Assembly (NCBI RefSeq): GCF_900115955.1
Contig: NZ_FOYL01000012.1
Location: 124,001-188,000, forward strand
DNA length: 64,000 bases
From: Lentzea waywayandensis
GTDB taxonomy: Bacteria > Actinomycetota > Actinomycetes > Mycobacteriales > Pseudonocardiaceae
Direction of reading: 5' to 3'
The translations under genes and the position numbers were made by a program. Below are positions 8,962 through 19,920 of the stretch, in pieces (the stretch's first letter is position 1; each line of letters opens with the position of its first letter). The notes under the pieces were generated by a model. The model saw only the letters and a list, made by a program, of their open reading frames with translations. It did no database searches and was not told the origin of the DNA.

Positions 8962-9003
8962 GAACCGGCCGGAGCGCGCGGTCGTCCGCGCTCCGGCCGG
9001 TTC
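8962..9003. terminator. Bidirectional hairpin terminator
   Basis: A perfect 17-bp stem (GAACCGGCCGGAGCGCG and its complement) around an 8-nt loop, between the convergent ends of the DivIVA-like gene (8955) and the DUF1269 gene (9081). No U-tract follows, as is common in actinomycetes. Confidence 0.75.
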
Positions 9004-9080
9004 ATCGGCAGGCGGTGGCAGGCCGGCATCGGCACCCCGGCAGTCGTTGCCGGACCGTCACCGCCGAGATCATCGAGTGG

Positions 9081-9566
9081 TCAGGACGCGAACGTCTCCC
9101 GCAGCAGCTCCTCCTGCTCCTTGGTGAGGTTGGTGGTCAGCAGGGTGGCGCCGGTCTGCTTGAACCTCTCGGCCACCCGGTCCACGACGGCGCCCTCGGA
9201 CATCACGAACAGAGCGGACGTGCCAGGCGTGACGGTCTCCCGGATCTCCTTCACGAAGTCGTCGTCGATGCCCGCGCGGGACATCGATCCCGCCAGCGCG
9301 CCGACACCGGCCCCGATGGCCGCGCCCAGCACGGGCACGAAGAAGATCAGCCCGAACAACAGCCCCCAGAAGCCGCCGCCGAGCGCTCCCGCGCCGGTGA
9401 GCTTGCCGAGCTCCCTGGTCTTCGGCCTTTTCGCGTCCGGGTCCCAGTACACGTAGGCCGCGTCGCGAACGATGATCAGCTGCTGGTCCTGCAGCTTCGT
9501 CAGCTCCTGCAGCGCGCTGTGCGCCCCGTCGGTCGTGTCGAACTTCCACACGGTCAAAGTCGCCAT
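9081..9566 (-). CDS. DUF1269 domain-containing protein
   Basis: A 161-residue protein with an N-terminal alpha/beta part (LTVWKFDTTDGAHSALQEL) and a central Gly/Ala-rich hydrophobic hairpin (about residues 62-95, LTGAGALGGGFWGLLFGLIF...GAGVGALAG). A C-terminal segment ends in TNLTKEQEELL. This matches DUF1269, a small membrane-associated family often found with stress genes; the function is unknown. The ATG at 9566 gives the normal family N-terminus. The upstream dyad (9602-9618) lies 35 bp before it and overlaps the stop codon of the GH15 gene. Confidence 0.8.
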   Translation of the reverse strand: MATLTVWKFDTTDGAHSALQELTKLQDQQLIIVRDAAYVYWDPDAKRPKTRELGKLTGAGALGGGFWGLLFGLIFFVPVLGAAIGAGVGALAGSMSRAGIDDDFVKEIRETVTPGTSALFVMSEGAVVDRVAERFKQTGATLLTTNLTKEQEELLRETFAS

Positions 9567-9601
9567 GCCGATCACTGTGCGAGGCGGGCGCCGCCGCGTC
9601 C

Positions 9602-9618
9602 TCACCCGTCGCGAGTGA
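9602..9618 (-). promoter_or_regulatory. 17-bp stress-island dyad, site 2 (upstream of DUF1269)
   Basis: On the minus strand TCACTCGCGACGGGTGA, two or three mismatches from the consensus and 35 bp from the DUF1269 start. It overlaps the end of the GH15 coding sequence. Confidence 0.55.
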
Positions 9619-11425
9619 GCTGCTCGTCGAGGGTGACGGCGGCGTCGATGAGGGCCAGGTGGGTGAACGCCTGCGGGAAGTTGCCCAGCTGCTCCCCGGT
9701 CACCGCGATCTCCTCGGCGTAGAGGCCGACGTGGTTGCCGTAGGTCAGCATCTTCTCGAACACCAGCCGTGCCTCGCGGGCCCGCCCGGACAACGCCAGC
9801 GCGGTCACGTAGTTGAAGGTGCACAACGAGAACGAGCCCTCCGAGCCACGCAGCCCGTCGGGTGCCGCGTCCGTGTCGTAGCGCCGCACCAGGCTGTCGC
9901 TGACGAGTGACTCCATCGCGGCGAGAGCATCCAGCCAGACCGGGTCCCGTGGCGCCACGAACCCCACCTGTGCCATCCGCAGCAACGACGCGTCGAGGAC
10001 CTGCGAGCCGTAGCGCTGCACGAACGCCCCGGTGCGGTGATCCCAGCCCTGGTCCCACACCTGGCCGTAGATCCGGTCGCGCTGCGAACGCCACCTCGCC
10101 ACCGGCGCGGGTTTGCCCTCGCTCTCGGCGATGCGGATCGCCCGGTCGAACGCGACCCAGCTCATCACCCGGCCGTAGGTGAAGTCCGCGCGTCCGGCCC
10201 GCGTCTCCCAGATCCCCTCCTCCGGCTGGTTCCAGTTCTCCGCCAGCCAGTCCAGCAACTCGACCACCGCGTGCCAGCCGCGATGCCCGATGCGCACGCC
10301 GTGCAGGTGGGCGGCGTGCACGCTGTCCAGCAGTTCGCCGTAGATGTCGAGCTGCAGCTGCCCTGCCGCGTCGTTGCCGACCCGCACCGGCGACGACCCC
10401 CGATGTCCCTCCCAGTGGTCGAGCACGTGCTCGGTGAGGTCGGCCGACCCGTCGACCGCGTACATCACCCGCAGCGGCTCACCCTCCACGAACCGCTCGC
10501 CGAGCCAGCCGCCGAACGCCGCCGCCTCGTCGGTGAATCCCAGCCGCAGCAACGAACCGACGGCGAACGAGGCGTCCCTGATCCAGGTGTAGCGGTAGTC
10601 CCAGTTCCGCTCGCCGCCGAGCTGTTCCGGCAGGCCGGCCGTCGGGGCGGCGACGATCGCCCCGGTCGGCGCGTAGGTGAGCAGCTTCAGGGTGATGGCC
10701 GAACGGTCGACGGCCTCGCGCCACCGGCCCCGGTAGTTGCCGCGGGCGAGCCACTCGTGCCAGAACCGCACGGTCCGCTCGAACAGCTCCTGCGCCTCGG
10801 CCGCGGCGACGGCACGCGGTGGACCGTCCACACCGGACTCCAGCACGATGCCGCGGGTCTGCCCCTCCTCCAGGCCGATCGTCGCGCGCAGGTCGCCGGT
10901 GTCGGTGATCTGCCCGGACACCAGCCGGGCGTCTCCCGGTTCGCGCACGGCGTGCAGCACCAGGCCGAACTGGCCGCACGCGAAGATCACGCCGTCGTCG
11001 GTGAGATGCGTGCGGTGCGCCCGGCGGCCGTAGTCGAAGCGAGGGGCGACGTCGAGCTCGAACGTGATCCGCCCCCGGACGCATCGCACGAGGCGCACGA
11101 TCCGGTGCCGTTCGGTCGGGCCCTCGTCCGGCAGCGGCGGCATGAAGTCGATTACCTCCCCGGTGCCGTCCTCGGTCATGAAACGGGTGATCAGTACCGC
11201 CGTGTCCGGGAAGTACAGCTGCTTTCCCGTGCCGGTGAACCCGGCGGGCCGGATCCGGCAGAACCCGCCGCGCTTGCGGTCCAGCAGCGAGGCGAACACC
11301 GAGGGCGAGTCGAACCGCGGGCAGCAGAACCAGTCCACCGTGCCGTCGGTGGACACCAGCGCGGTGGTCTGAAGGTCGCCGATCAGCCCGTGGTCGGCGA
11401 TCGGCGCGTACGGGGGTGTGGTCAT
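9602..11425 (-). CDS. Glycoside hydrolase family 15 protein (glucoamylase/trehalase-like)
   Basis: A 607-residue cytoplasmic protein (no signal peptide). The N-terminal beta-sandwich begins YAPIADHGLIGDLQTTALVS and continues TDGTVDWFCCPRFDSPSVF, the hallmark of bacterial GH15 enzymes. The (alpha/alpha)6 barrel follows, with NWDYRYTWIRDASFAVGSLL and the acid region NQPEEGIWETRAGRADFTYG. GH15 members of this subgroup cleave alpha-glucosidic bonds of trehalose, maltodextrin or glucose oligomers; mycobacterial homologues are trehalases. The ATG at 11425 is the natural family start. A 17-bp dyad lies 35 bp upstream. It is divergent from the DUF7144 gene. Confidence 0.9.
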   Translation of the reverse strand: MTTPPYAPIADHGLIGDLQTTALVSTDGTVDWFCCPRFDSPSVFASLLDRKRGGFCRIRPAGFTGTGKQLYFPDTAVLITRFMTEDGTGEVIDFMPPLPDEGPTERHRIVRLVRCVRGRITFELDVAPRFDYGRRAHRTHLTDDGVIFACGQFGLVLHAVREPGDARLVSGQITDTGDLRATIGLEEGQTRGIVLESGVDGPPRAVAAAEAQELFERTVRFWHEWLARGNYRGRWREAVDRSAITLKLLTYAPTGAIVAAPTAGLPEQLGGERNWDYRYTWIRDASFAVGSLLRLGFTDEAAAFGGWLGERFVEGEPLRVMYAVDGSADLTEHVLDHWEGHRGSSPVRVGNDAAGQLQLDIYGELLDSVHAAHLHGVRIGHRGWHAVVELLDWLAENWNQPEEGIWETRAGRADFTYGRVMSWVAFDRAIRIAESEGKPAPVARWRSQRDRIYGQVWDQGWDHRTGAFVQRYGSQVLDASLLRMAQVGFVAPRDPVWLDALAAMESLVSDSLVRRYDTDAAPDGLRGSEGSFSLCTFNYVTALALSGRAREARLVFEKMLTYGNHVGLYAEEIAVTGEQLGNFPQAFTHLALIDAAVTLDEQLTRDG

Positions 11426-11460
11426 GGTGACGAGGCTTGTCCGCCGAACGGCCCAGGTCT

Positions 11461-11477
11461 TCACCCGCCGGAGCGGA
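11461..11477 (-). promoter_or_regulatory. 17-bp stress-island dyad, site 3 (upstream of GH15)
   Basis: Minus-strand TCCGCTCCGGCGGGTGA. The right half is perfect and the left half is degenerate. It ends 35 bp before the GH15 ATG. Together with site 4 it forms 13-bp inverted arms (TCTTCACCCGCCG / CGGCGGGTGAAGA). Confidence 0.5.
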
Positions 11478-11492
11478 CACGTGCCCAGGCAC

Positions 11493-11509
11493 TCACACGC
11501 GGCGGGTGA
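11493..11509 (+). promoter_or_regulatory. 17-bp stress-island dyad, site 4 (upstream of DUF7144)
   Basis: TCACACGCGGCGGGTGA, ending 66 bp before the ATG at 11576. It faces site 3 across the divergent GH15/DUF7144 promoter region. Confidence 0.55.
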
Positions 11510-11575
11510 AGATCCACCCGACGGCGCCGGGGGACGGTGGGCCCGACCAACGCTTCGGGAGACAACGGAGGCACG

Positions 11576-11980
11576 ATGCAGGACACAGGCTGGCTCGGCT
11601 GGATCTGGTTCGCGGGCATCATGATGATCGTCATGGGGGCGTTCAACGCCATTGAGGGGCTCGTCGGGTTGTTCCGCGGCGAGTACTACGTCGCCACCGG
11701 CGAGCAGGTGATCGTCTTCGACCTCACCACCTGGGGCTGGATCACCCTGCTGCTCGGCGTGCTGGTGGCGCTCGCGGGAGGCGCGCTGCTCTCCGGCGCC
11801 GCGTGGGCCAGAGTGGTCACGGTGATGCTCGCCGCGGTGAACGCGGTGGCACAGCTCGCGTTCGTCTCGGTGCACCCGCTGTGGTCCACGATCGTCATCA
11901 CGCTGTGCGTGGTGGTGATCTGGGCCGTGGTGGTGCACGGCAACGAGGCGGCGGCAACGCTTGAGTCGTCATCTCGTTGA
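11576..11980 (+). CDS. DUF7144 family four-helix membrane protein
   Basis: A 134-residue integral membrane protein with four hydrophobic helices (about 5-26, 48-70, 76-95, 100-122). The second and third follow the GEQVIVFDLTTWGWITLLLG pattern seen in this small actinobacterial family. The function is unknown. The ATG at 11576 follows ACGGAGGCACG. Its stop codon overlaps the ATG of the AI-2E transporter gene, so the two are coupled. Confidence 0.75.
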   Translation: MQDTGWLGWIWFAGIMMIVMGAFNAIEGLVGLFRGEYYVATGEQVIVFDLTTWGWITLLLGVLVALAGGALLSGAAWARVVTVMLAAVNAVAQLAFVSVHPLWSTIVITLCVVVIWAVVVHGNEAAATLESSSR

Positions 11981-12990
11981 TGCCACGCGCATTGACGATT
12001 CTGCTCGGCGCCGCGTCGGCGGTGGTCGTGGTCGCCGGGGTGAAGGCGGTCGCGTGGCTGGTGGCGCCCACCGTGCTGGCGGGGCTGATCGTGATCGCGA
12101 TCAGCCCCGCGCACCGGTGGCTGCGCGGCCGGGGCGCACCGTCGTGGCTCGCGACCACGGCAGTCGTGGTGCTGGTGTACGCGGTGCTGGGCGCGATCGC
12201 GGTGACGGTGGTGGTGTCCGGTGTGCGGCTCGCCGGGATGCTGCCGGAGTACGCGGCCCACCACCTGGTGCAGCAGGCGGAGCACGTGCTCGCCGGCCTG
12301 GACCGGGGCAAGGTCCTCGCCTCGATCACCGGACTGCTCTCCGACCTGACCGGGCTCACCACGAGCCTGGTGTTCCTGCTGGCGCTGCTGCTGTTCCTCG
12401 GCGTCGAGGTGCACTGGACCGACAGCAGGCTGGCCGAGATCTCCGACCAGCGGCCGAAGTTGACGGTGGCGCTGCGGGAGTTCGCCCGCCGCACCCGGCG
12501 CTACCTGCTGGTGACGACCGTGTTCGGGGCGGTGGTCGCGGTGCTGGACACGGTGGCGCTGGCGTTGCTGGGCGTCCCGCTCGCCCTGCTGTGGGGCGTG
12601 TTGTCGTTCGTCACCAACTACGTTCCCACCGTCGGGTTCGTGCTCGGGGTGCTGCCGCCCGCCGCGCTCGCCCTGCTCCAGCACGGTCCGCGCCGCGCAC
12701 TGGCGGTGCTGGCCGTGTACGGGGTGCTGAACTTCATGGTGCAGTCACTGGTGCAGCCGCGCTACACCGGGGACGCCGCGGGGCTGTCGACGACCACGAC
12801 GTTCCTGTCGCTGGCGTTCTGGGCGTGGGTGCTCGGCCCGCTCGGCGCGTTGCTGGCGGTGCCGCTCACCGTGCTGGTGAAGGTGTTGCTGGTGGACGCG
12901 GACCCGCGCGCGGGCTGGGCAGCCGCCCTGCTCCGCGCGCGGGTTCGATCAGGCCACCGACAACACGTGGAAACCCCACGGGCGCAGTGA
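11980..12990 (+). CDS. AI-2E (PerM) family membrane transporter
   Basis: A 336-residue polytopic membrane protein. The N-terminal pair of helices, the central amphipathic region and the C-terminal pattern VLSFVTNYVPTVGFVLGVLPPAALALL, VQSLVQPRYTGDAAGLSTTTTFLSLAFWAWVLGPLGALLAVPLT are typical of the AI-2E/YdbO/PerM exporter family. Substrates in this family are poorly defined (autoinducer, ions). The ATG overlaps the previous stop (TGATG). The last 42 bp overlap the 3' end of the convergent GH13 gene. Confidence 0.85.
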   Translation: MPRALTILLGAASAVVVVAGVKAVAWLVAPTVLAGLIVIAISPAHRWLRGRGAPSWLATTAVVVLVYAVLGAIAVTVVVSGVRLAGMLPEYAAHHLVQQAEHVLAGLDRGKVLASITGLLSDLTGLTTSLVFLLALLLFLGVEVHWTDSRLAEISDQRPKLTVALREFARRTRRYLLVTTVFGAVVAVLDTVALALLGVPLALLWGVLSFVTNYVPTVGFVLGVLPPAALALLQHGPRRALAVLAVYGVLNFMVQSLVQPRYTGDAAGLSTTTTFLSLAFWAWVLGPLGALLAVPLTVLVKVLLVDADPRAGWAAALLRARVRSGHRQHVETPRAQ

Positions 12991-14393
12991 CACGAAGAGT
13001 CCCTCGGCGGTGAGGTCGCGGTCGAAGACCTCACCGCCGAGCAGGTCCGTGAACCGCCAGGGCCGCGGCTCCCAGTCGAGCGGGATCCGGGCCTGCGCGG
13101 GTGAGTCGGAGAAGTTGACCACCACGACGTGCCGGGCCCCGCCGACCTCGATCCACTCCCACGCGAGCAGCGAGCGGTGCGACTGGTTGTCCGGCCAGCC
13201 CTCGGTGCCGAGCTGGAACCACTCGCCGCACCGGAGGCGGTGCTCCCGCACGGTCGCCAGCAGGTGCCGGTACCAGGCGGCCAGGTCGTGGTCGAGCGGC
13301 TCGTCCGGGCGGCGGTTGAGGAACACCGGCGGCCGGACCGTCCTGCCCTCGAACTGGCCCTCGTGCCACAGCGTCGCGCCGGGCAGCGTGGCGATGACGA
13401 CCGCGGCCGCCCTGGCGGCGTCCGGCGGGAGCGTGGCCGCGAGCCGCGGCTCGTCCTGGTTCTCCAGGAACCGCACCAGCCCCGACTGGTAGCCGATGTC
13501 GGCCCCCAGGTGGGCGCGCACCCCTTCCACGTCCCGTGAGACGAGCCGGTCGTAGAGGCGTTTGTCGTAGCAGAAGGCGAAACCCTGCTGCTGCAACGTC
13601 CACTCCATGTCCCAGTACGCCTCGGCGATCAGCACGGTCTCCGCGTGTTCGGCGCGCAGACCTTCGATGATCTCGGGCCAGAACTCCCGTTCGGGCGCCT
13701 CGCGGCCCCACGTGCGGGTGAACACGTCGTTGGTCATGAGCATCGCCATGTCGCAGCGGATGCCGTCGCAACGGGCCGCGATGCCGGCGAGCGTCATCGT
13801 GGCCGCGGTCCGCAGGGCGGGGGAGGAGGCGTCGAGCTGCACGACGTCCGGCCACGGCGGGAAGTACGGATCCCGCCCGCGCGCGAAGATGTGCTCACCG
13901 ATCGCGAGCCAGTGCTCGGGGTTGTCCGCGTAGTCGTCCACGTCGCCGCGGACGAACAGCTCCGGGTGGTCGGTCACCCACGGGTGGTCCGGCGCCACGT
14001 GGTTCGGCACGTAGTCGAGCACCAGCCGCACCCCGCGCGAGGCGAGCTCCGCCCGTGCCTTCGCGAGCGCCTCGTCGCCGCCGAACTCGTCGGCCACGAC
14101 GTAGCGCCGCACGCAGTACGGCGACCCGCTCACGTCCTGCGGGCGCAGGTCCGGCAGCGCGGCCTGGAACGAGGCCCGCAACCCGCTCCGCGCGTTGGCG
14201 AGCGCCAGCCCGGTCGTGCTGCGCTCCCACACGCCCATCAGCCACACCGCGTCGACTCCGGCCGGTGTCACGGAGTCCCAGGCGGAGGCGGGCACCTCGG
14301 CGAGCGTCACGGGCCGCTCGGCCTCGCGCGCCAGTTCGCCCAGCCACACCGCGGTGTTGACCTCGTAGACGACGGGCCGGTCCGGCCATCCGC

Positions 14394-14397
<4 letters not shown>
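12949..14397 (-). CDS. Glycoside hydrolase family 13 (alpha-amylase-type) protein
   Basis: A 482-residue (beta/alpha)8 enzyme without a signal peptide. GH13 regions are recognisable: LVLDYVPNHV (region I, about residue 125), CDGIRCDMAML (region II, nucleophile Asp), TVLIAEAYWDMEWT (region III, acid/base Glu) and a region IV-like GLVRFLENQDEPR. The short N-terminus (PDRPVVYEVNTAVWLGEL) is that of intracellular alpha-glucan-acting enzymes. Substrate is uncertain (maltodextrin or trehalose-type). The start overlaps the stop of the MGH1-like gene by 4 bp, so the two enzymes are made together. Confidence 0.88.
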
Positions 14398-16997
<2,600 letters not shown>

Positions 16998-17062
16998 GTC
17001 GTCCGCCTTTCGCTCGGCACATCAGGTGATCGCCAGGCTGGTGGCGGGCGGCCTGCGGCGGG

Positions 17063-17079
17063 TCACCCGGCGCGGGTGG
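17063..17079 (-). promoter_or_regulatory. 17-bp stress-island dyad, site 5 (upstream of MGH1-like gene)
   Basis: Minus-strand CCACCCGCGCCGGGTGA, one or two mismatches from the consensus and 65 bp before the ATG at 16997. Degenerate copies of the same sequence are embedded in the tandem repeats that follow. Confidence 0.6.
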
Positions 17080-17166
17080 TTCGGCCGGGCGGGCGGGGGA
17101 CTGGCGCCTGGTGGTGCGGGGCGTCTGGCGCGGCGTGGTCGGGCAGGGCGGGTGGGGGACCGGCTG

Positions 17167-17312
17167 CTCGTGATGTGGGCACCTGGTGTGGGTGGTTTGG
17201 CTGGGGGTCGGTTTCTCGTGATGCGGGCATCCGGCGTGGGTGGTTCGTGGCCGGGGGCCGGCCTCTCGTGACGCGGGCACCCGGCGCGGGTGGTCCGGCC
17301 TGGGACTGGCCC
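17167..17312 (+). repeat. Three tandem 48-50 bp repeats in the 351-bp MGH1/patatin intergenic region
   Basis: Units start at 17167, 17215 and 17265, each opening CTCGTGA(T/C)G(T/C)GGGCA and containing a GGGTGG core. More degenerate copies reach back to about 17063. The gene-free stretch 16998-17348 holds this repeat array, dyad site 5 and the patatin promoter; no further gene is seen in it. Confidence 0.8.
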
Positions 17313-17348
17313 CTCGCAGGCCGGGAAACCCGGCGGCAGAATGGCTCG

Positions 17349-18188
17349 ATGAAGACCGCGTTCGTATTCGCTGGCGGCGGAAGTCTGGGCGCGGTCGAGG
17401 TGGGCATGCTCGCGGCGCTCGTCGCCGAGGGCATCCAGCCCGACTTGGTCGTCGGTACATCAGTTGGCGCGGTCAACGGCGTTTGGCACGCGGCCCACCC
17501 TGGCCCCGAGGGGGTCGGCACCCTCACGGATCTGTGGACGTCGTTGTCCCGAAACGACATCTTCCCGATCCGGCCGGTGCGCGGCCTCCTCGGTGTCTTC
17601 GGGCTGAGCGACCACCTCGTGCCCAGCGCGGCGCTGCGGCGCCTGCTGCGGACCCACCTCTCCGGCATCACGCTCGGGACCATGCCGACGCCCGCGCACG
17701 TCGGCGCCACGGACGTGTTGTCCGGAGAGGAGGTGTTGCTCTCCGAGGGCGACGCGGTGGACGCGTTGATGGCGAGCACCGCGATTCCGGCGGTGTTCCC
17801 GCCGGTGTCGCTCGGCGGCCGGTACCTGATGGACGGTGGCGCTGTGAACAACAACCCCGTGTCGTACGCGGTGGCGCTGGGCGCGGAACGGGTGTGGGTG
17901 CTGCCGACCGGGTACGCGTGCGACCTCGAACAGCCGCCGCGCAGCGCTCTCGGGATGGCGCTGCACGCGTTGACGTTGCTGGTGAACCACCGGCTCGCGG
18001 TCGACGTCGAGCGCTACCGGGACGAGATCGACCTGCGCGTGGTGCCGCCGTTGTGCCCGCTCAGCGTGTCACCCGCCGACTTCAGCCGGTCCCGAGAGCT
18101 CATCGACGCCGCCCATCGGAGCACTCAGGAGTGGCTCTCGGCCGGTCGGCCGGTCGGACACGGCCTCCTGCACTCCGTCACCGGATGA
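17349..18188 (+). CDS. Patatin-like phospholipase
   Basis: A 279-residue Ser/Asp-dyad hydrolase. The oxyanion loop FAGGGSLGAVEVG is at about residue 7, the nucleophile elbow GTSVG at about 38-42 (Ser40), and the catalytic Asp in MDGGAVNNNP at about 162. It is cytoplasmic, with no signal peptide. The family releases fatty acids from phospholipids or other acyl esters. The ATG at 17349 was chosen because it starts directly before the first beta strand. It is convergent with the universal stress gene, overlapping it by 11 bp. Confidence 0.93.
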   Translation: MKTAFVFAGGGSLGAVEVGMLAALVAEGIQPDLVVGTSVGAVNGVWHAAHPGPEGVGTLTDLWTSLSRNDIFPIRPVRGLLGVFGLSDHLVPSAALRRLLRTHLSGITLGTMPTPAHVGATDVLSGEEVLLSEGDAVDALMASTAIPAVFPPVSLGGRYLMDGGAVNNNPVSYAVALGAERVWVLPTGYACDLEQPPRSALGMALHALTLLVNHRLAVDVERYRDEIDLRVVPPLCPLSVSPADFSRSRELIDAAHRSTQEWLSAGRPVGHGLLHSVTG

Positions 18189-19056
18189 GGCCGGCCCGGC
18201 GGTCCGCCGAGGTCACGATCACCAACGGGCAGGGCGCGTGCGAGACGAGGGCCTGACTCGTCGAGCCGATCAACATGCCGTCGAACCCACCGCGGCCGTG
18301 ACTGCCCACCACCAGAAGTTGTGCCTCGGCGCCGTATCGCATGAGCGCCCGCACGGGGCGGTCCCGCGGCAGCGCGCGTTCCACTCGCACGTCGGGATAC
18401 CGGGTCTGCCACCGATGGAGCACCTCGCGCGCGTCGTCGTCGGCCTCGTCGCGGGCCGCGGCGAACCGGGCGGTGCGGTAAGCGCTCTCCACGGTGAATC
18501 CGGGCCTGCACAGGATCACCGTGAGCCGGGCGGCGCGCAGCGAGGCGGCGGCGAAGGCGAACCCCACCGCGGCCTCGCTCGCGGCCGAACCGTCGTGGCC
18601 CACCACGATCGGGCCGTCGGTCGCCGCCAGGCCGCGCACGATCACCAGCGGGCACCTCCCGTGCGAGGCCAGTGCGGCCGCCGTCGACCCGACCAGGAGA
18701 CCTCGTACGTTGCCGAGGCCCTGCGCCCCGAGCACCAGCAGCCGCGCGTGCTGGGACTCCTCGATCAGCAGGCTCGTCGCGCCACCGCTGACCGGTTCGG
18801 TCGAGATCTCCACGTCCGGACCCGCGGCGAGGGCGGCCTTGGCGGCCTCGGCCAGGCACGCCGCGGCCCGCTCCTCGGCCGCGCACCGGACGTCCTCGCC
18901 GGTCCCGGCGAACGCGAGATGTCCTTCCACGGGCAACGAGAACGCGTGCACCAGCCGCAGCGGCGCGTTGCGCCGGGCGCATTCGTCGGCGGCCCACATG
19001 ACCGCGGCCAGCGCGGACGACGAGCCGTCGACACCGGCCACCACCGGTGCCGTCAT
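18178..19056 (-). CDS. Tandem-domain universal stress protein
   Basis: A 292-residue protein with two UspA domains (about 1-140 and 145-285). Each begins with a VxGxDGS strand and ends with the ATP-binding loop: GAQGLGNVRGLLVGSTAAAL in the first and GSHGRGGFDGMLIGSTSQAL in the second. Double USPs of this type (for example Rv2623 in mycobacteria) bind ATP and are dormancy- or stress-induced. The start overlaps the stop of the amidotransferase gene by 4 bp (ATGA), so they form one operon. Confidence 0.92.
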   Translation of the reverse strand: MTAPVVAGVDGSSSALAAVMWAADECARRNAPLRLVHAFSLPVEGHLAFAGTGEDVRCAAEERAAACLAEAAKAALAAGPDVEISTEPVSGGATSLLIEESQHARLLVLGAQGLGNVRGLLVGSTAAALASHGRCPLVIVRGLAATDGPIVVGHDGSAASEAAVGFAFAAASLRAARLTVILCRPGFTVESAYRTARFAAARDEADDDAREVLHRWQTRYPDVRVERALPRDRPVRALMRYGAEAQLLVVGSHGRGGFDGMLIGSTSQALVSHAPCPLVIVTSADRRAGLIR

Positions 19057-19880
19057 CGCAGGGGCCCGAACGGGAGGAGCTCCTCGACGCCGCCCCGCGC
19101 GACGACGCAGGTCGACTCGGGCACCTCGCGCCACGCGCCGTGCAGGTCACCCAGCGGCTCCGACACCACCAGCCGCGTGTCGGGGGACAGCCCGTGCAGG
19201 GTCGGGTTGTCCGGGTACTGCTGTCGCAGCGTCGTGATGTCGGTGCTGTGGAACAGGGTGCGCGAGCGGCGTTCGCTGGAGTAGCGGAAGGCCCAGGTGG
19301 TCTCGCCGTCGGTCGTGGCGACCGTCATCTGGAGCGGATGCGCCACGCCGTGGTTCCTGCCGATCGCCTCGACGAACCCGGCGGTGCGGGCGACGGCAGT
19401 GGGCGGGTCGTGCTCCAGGCCGAAGGTCAGCGCGAGGAAGAAGAGGACCTCCGAGTCGGTCGATCCCTCGATCTCCGCGTAGAGCGAGGGATCGACGACC
19501 AGCGAGAGCTCCCGGCGCAGCAAGGGGAAACCGGTGATGAGCCCGTTGTGCATCCACAGCCTGCGGCCGTGCCGAAAGGGATGGCAGTTGGTCTGCTGGA
19601 CCGCCGTGCCGGTGGACGCGCGGACGTGTGCGAAGACGAGGCCCGCCGTGATCTGCGCGGACAACTCCCGCAGGTTGCGGTCGTTCCAGGCGGGTTCGGT
19701 GCTCAGGAACAGGCCAGGCAACGGCGCGGTCGAGTACCAGCCGACACCGAAGCCGTCACCGTTGGTGGTCTCCACTCCCAGCCGCGAGTGCCTGCTCTGG
19801 GTGACCAGCGAGTTCGCCGGCGCGTAGAGGAGCTCCTCCAGCAGAACCGGGGAACCGGAATACGCGAGCCATCGGCACAT
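19053..19880 (-). CDS. Class II glutamine amidotransferase (EgtC/YafJ-like)
   Basis: A 275-residue protein starting MCRWLAYSGSPV; after Met removal Cys2 is the N-terminal nucleophile of class II (Ntn) glutaminases. Other family marks are NGDGFGVGWY, FAHVRASTGTAVQQTNCHPF (the conserved Arg and N-C-H-P-F) and WMHNGLI. It would hydrolyse glutamine or a gamma-glutamyl amide. EgtC proteins do this in ergothioneine synthesis, but no egtA, B, D or E is near, so a YafJ-type role is equally possible. It is the first gene of the operon with the universal stress protein. Confidence 0.88.
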   Translation of the reverse strand: MCRWLAYSGSPVLLEELLYAPANSLVTQSRHSRLGVETTNGDGFGVGWYSTAPLPGLFLSTEPAWNDRNLRELSAQITAGLVFAHVRASTGTAVQQTNCHPFRHGRRLWMHNGLITGFPLLRRELSLVVDPSLYAEIEGSTDSEVLFFLALTFGLEHDPPTAVARTAGFVEAIGRNHGVAHPLQMTVATTDGETTWAFRYSSERRSRTLFHSTDITTLRQQYPDNPTLHGLSPDTRLVVSEPLGDLHGAWREVPESTCVVARGGVEELLPFGPLR

Positions 19881-19920
19881 GTGGCCTCCTCAGAAGGAAT
19901 TCTTTCCTGGCAAGAGATCG

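Noticed and set aside
19053..19880. Ergothioneine EgtC as a firm assignment
   Set aside because: No other egt genes are nearby, so only the class II amidotransferase family is claimed.
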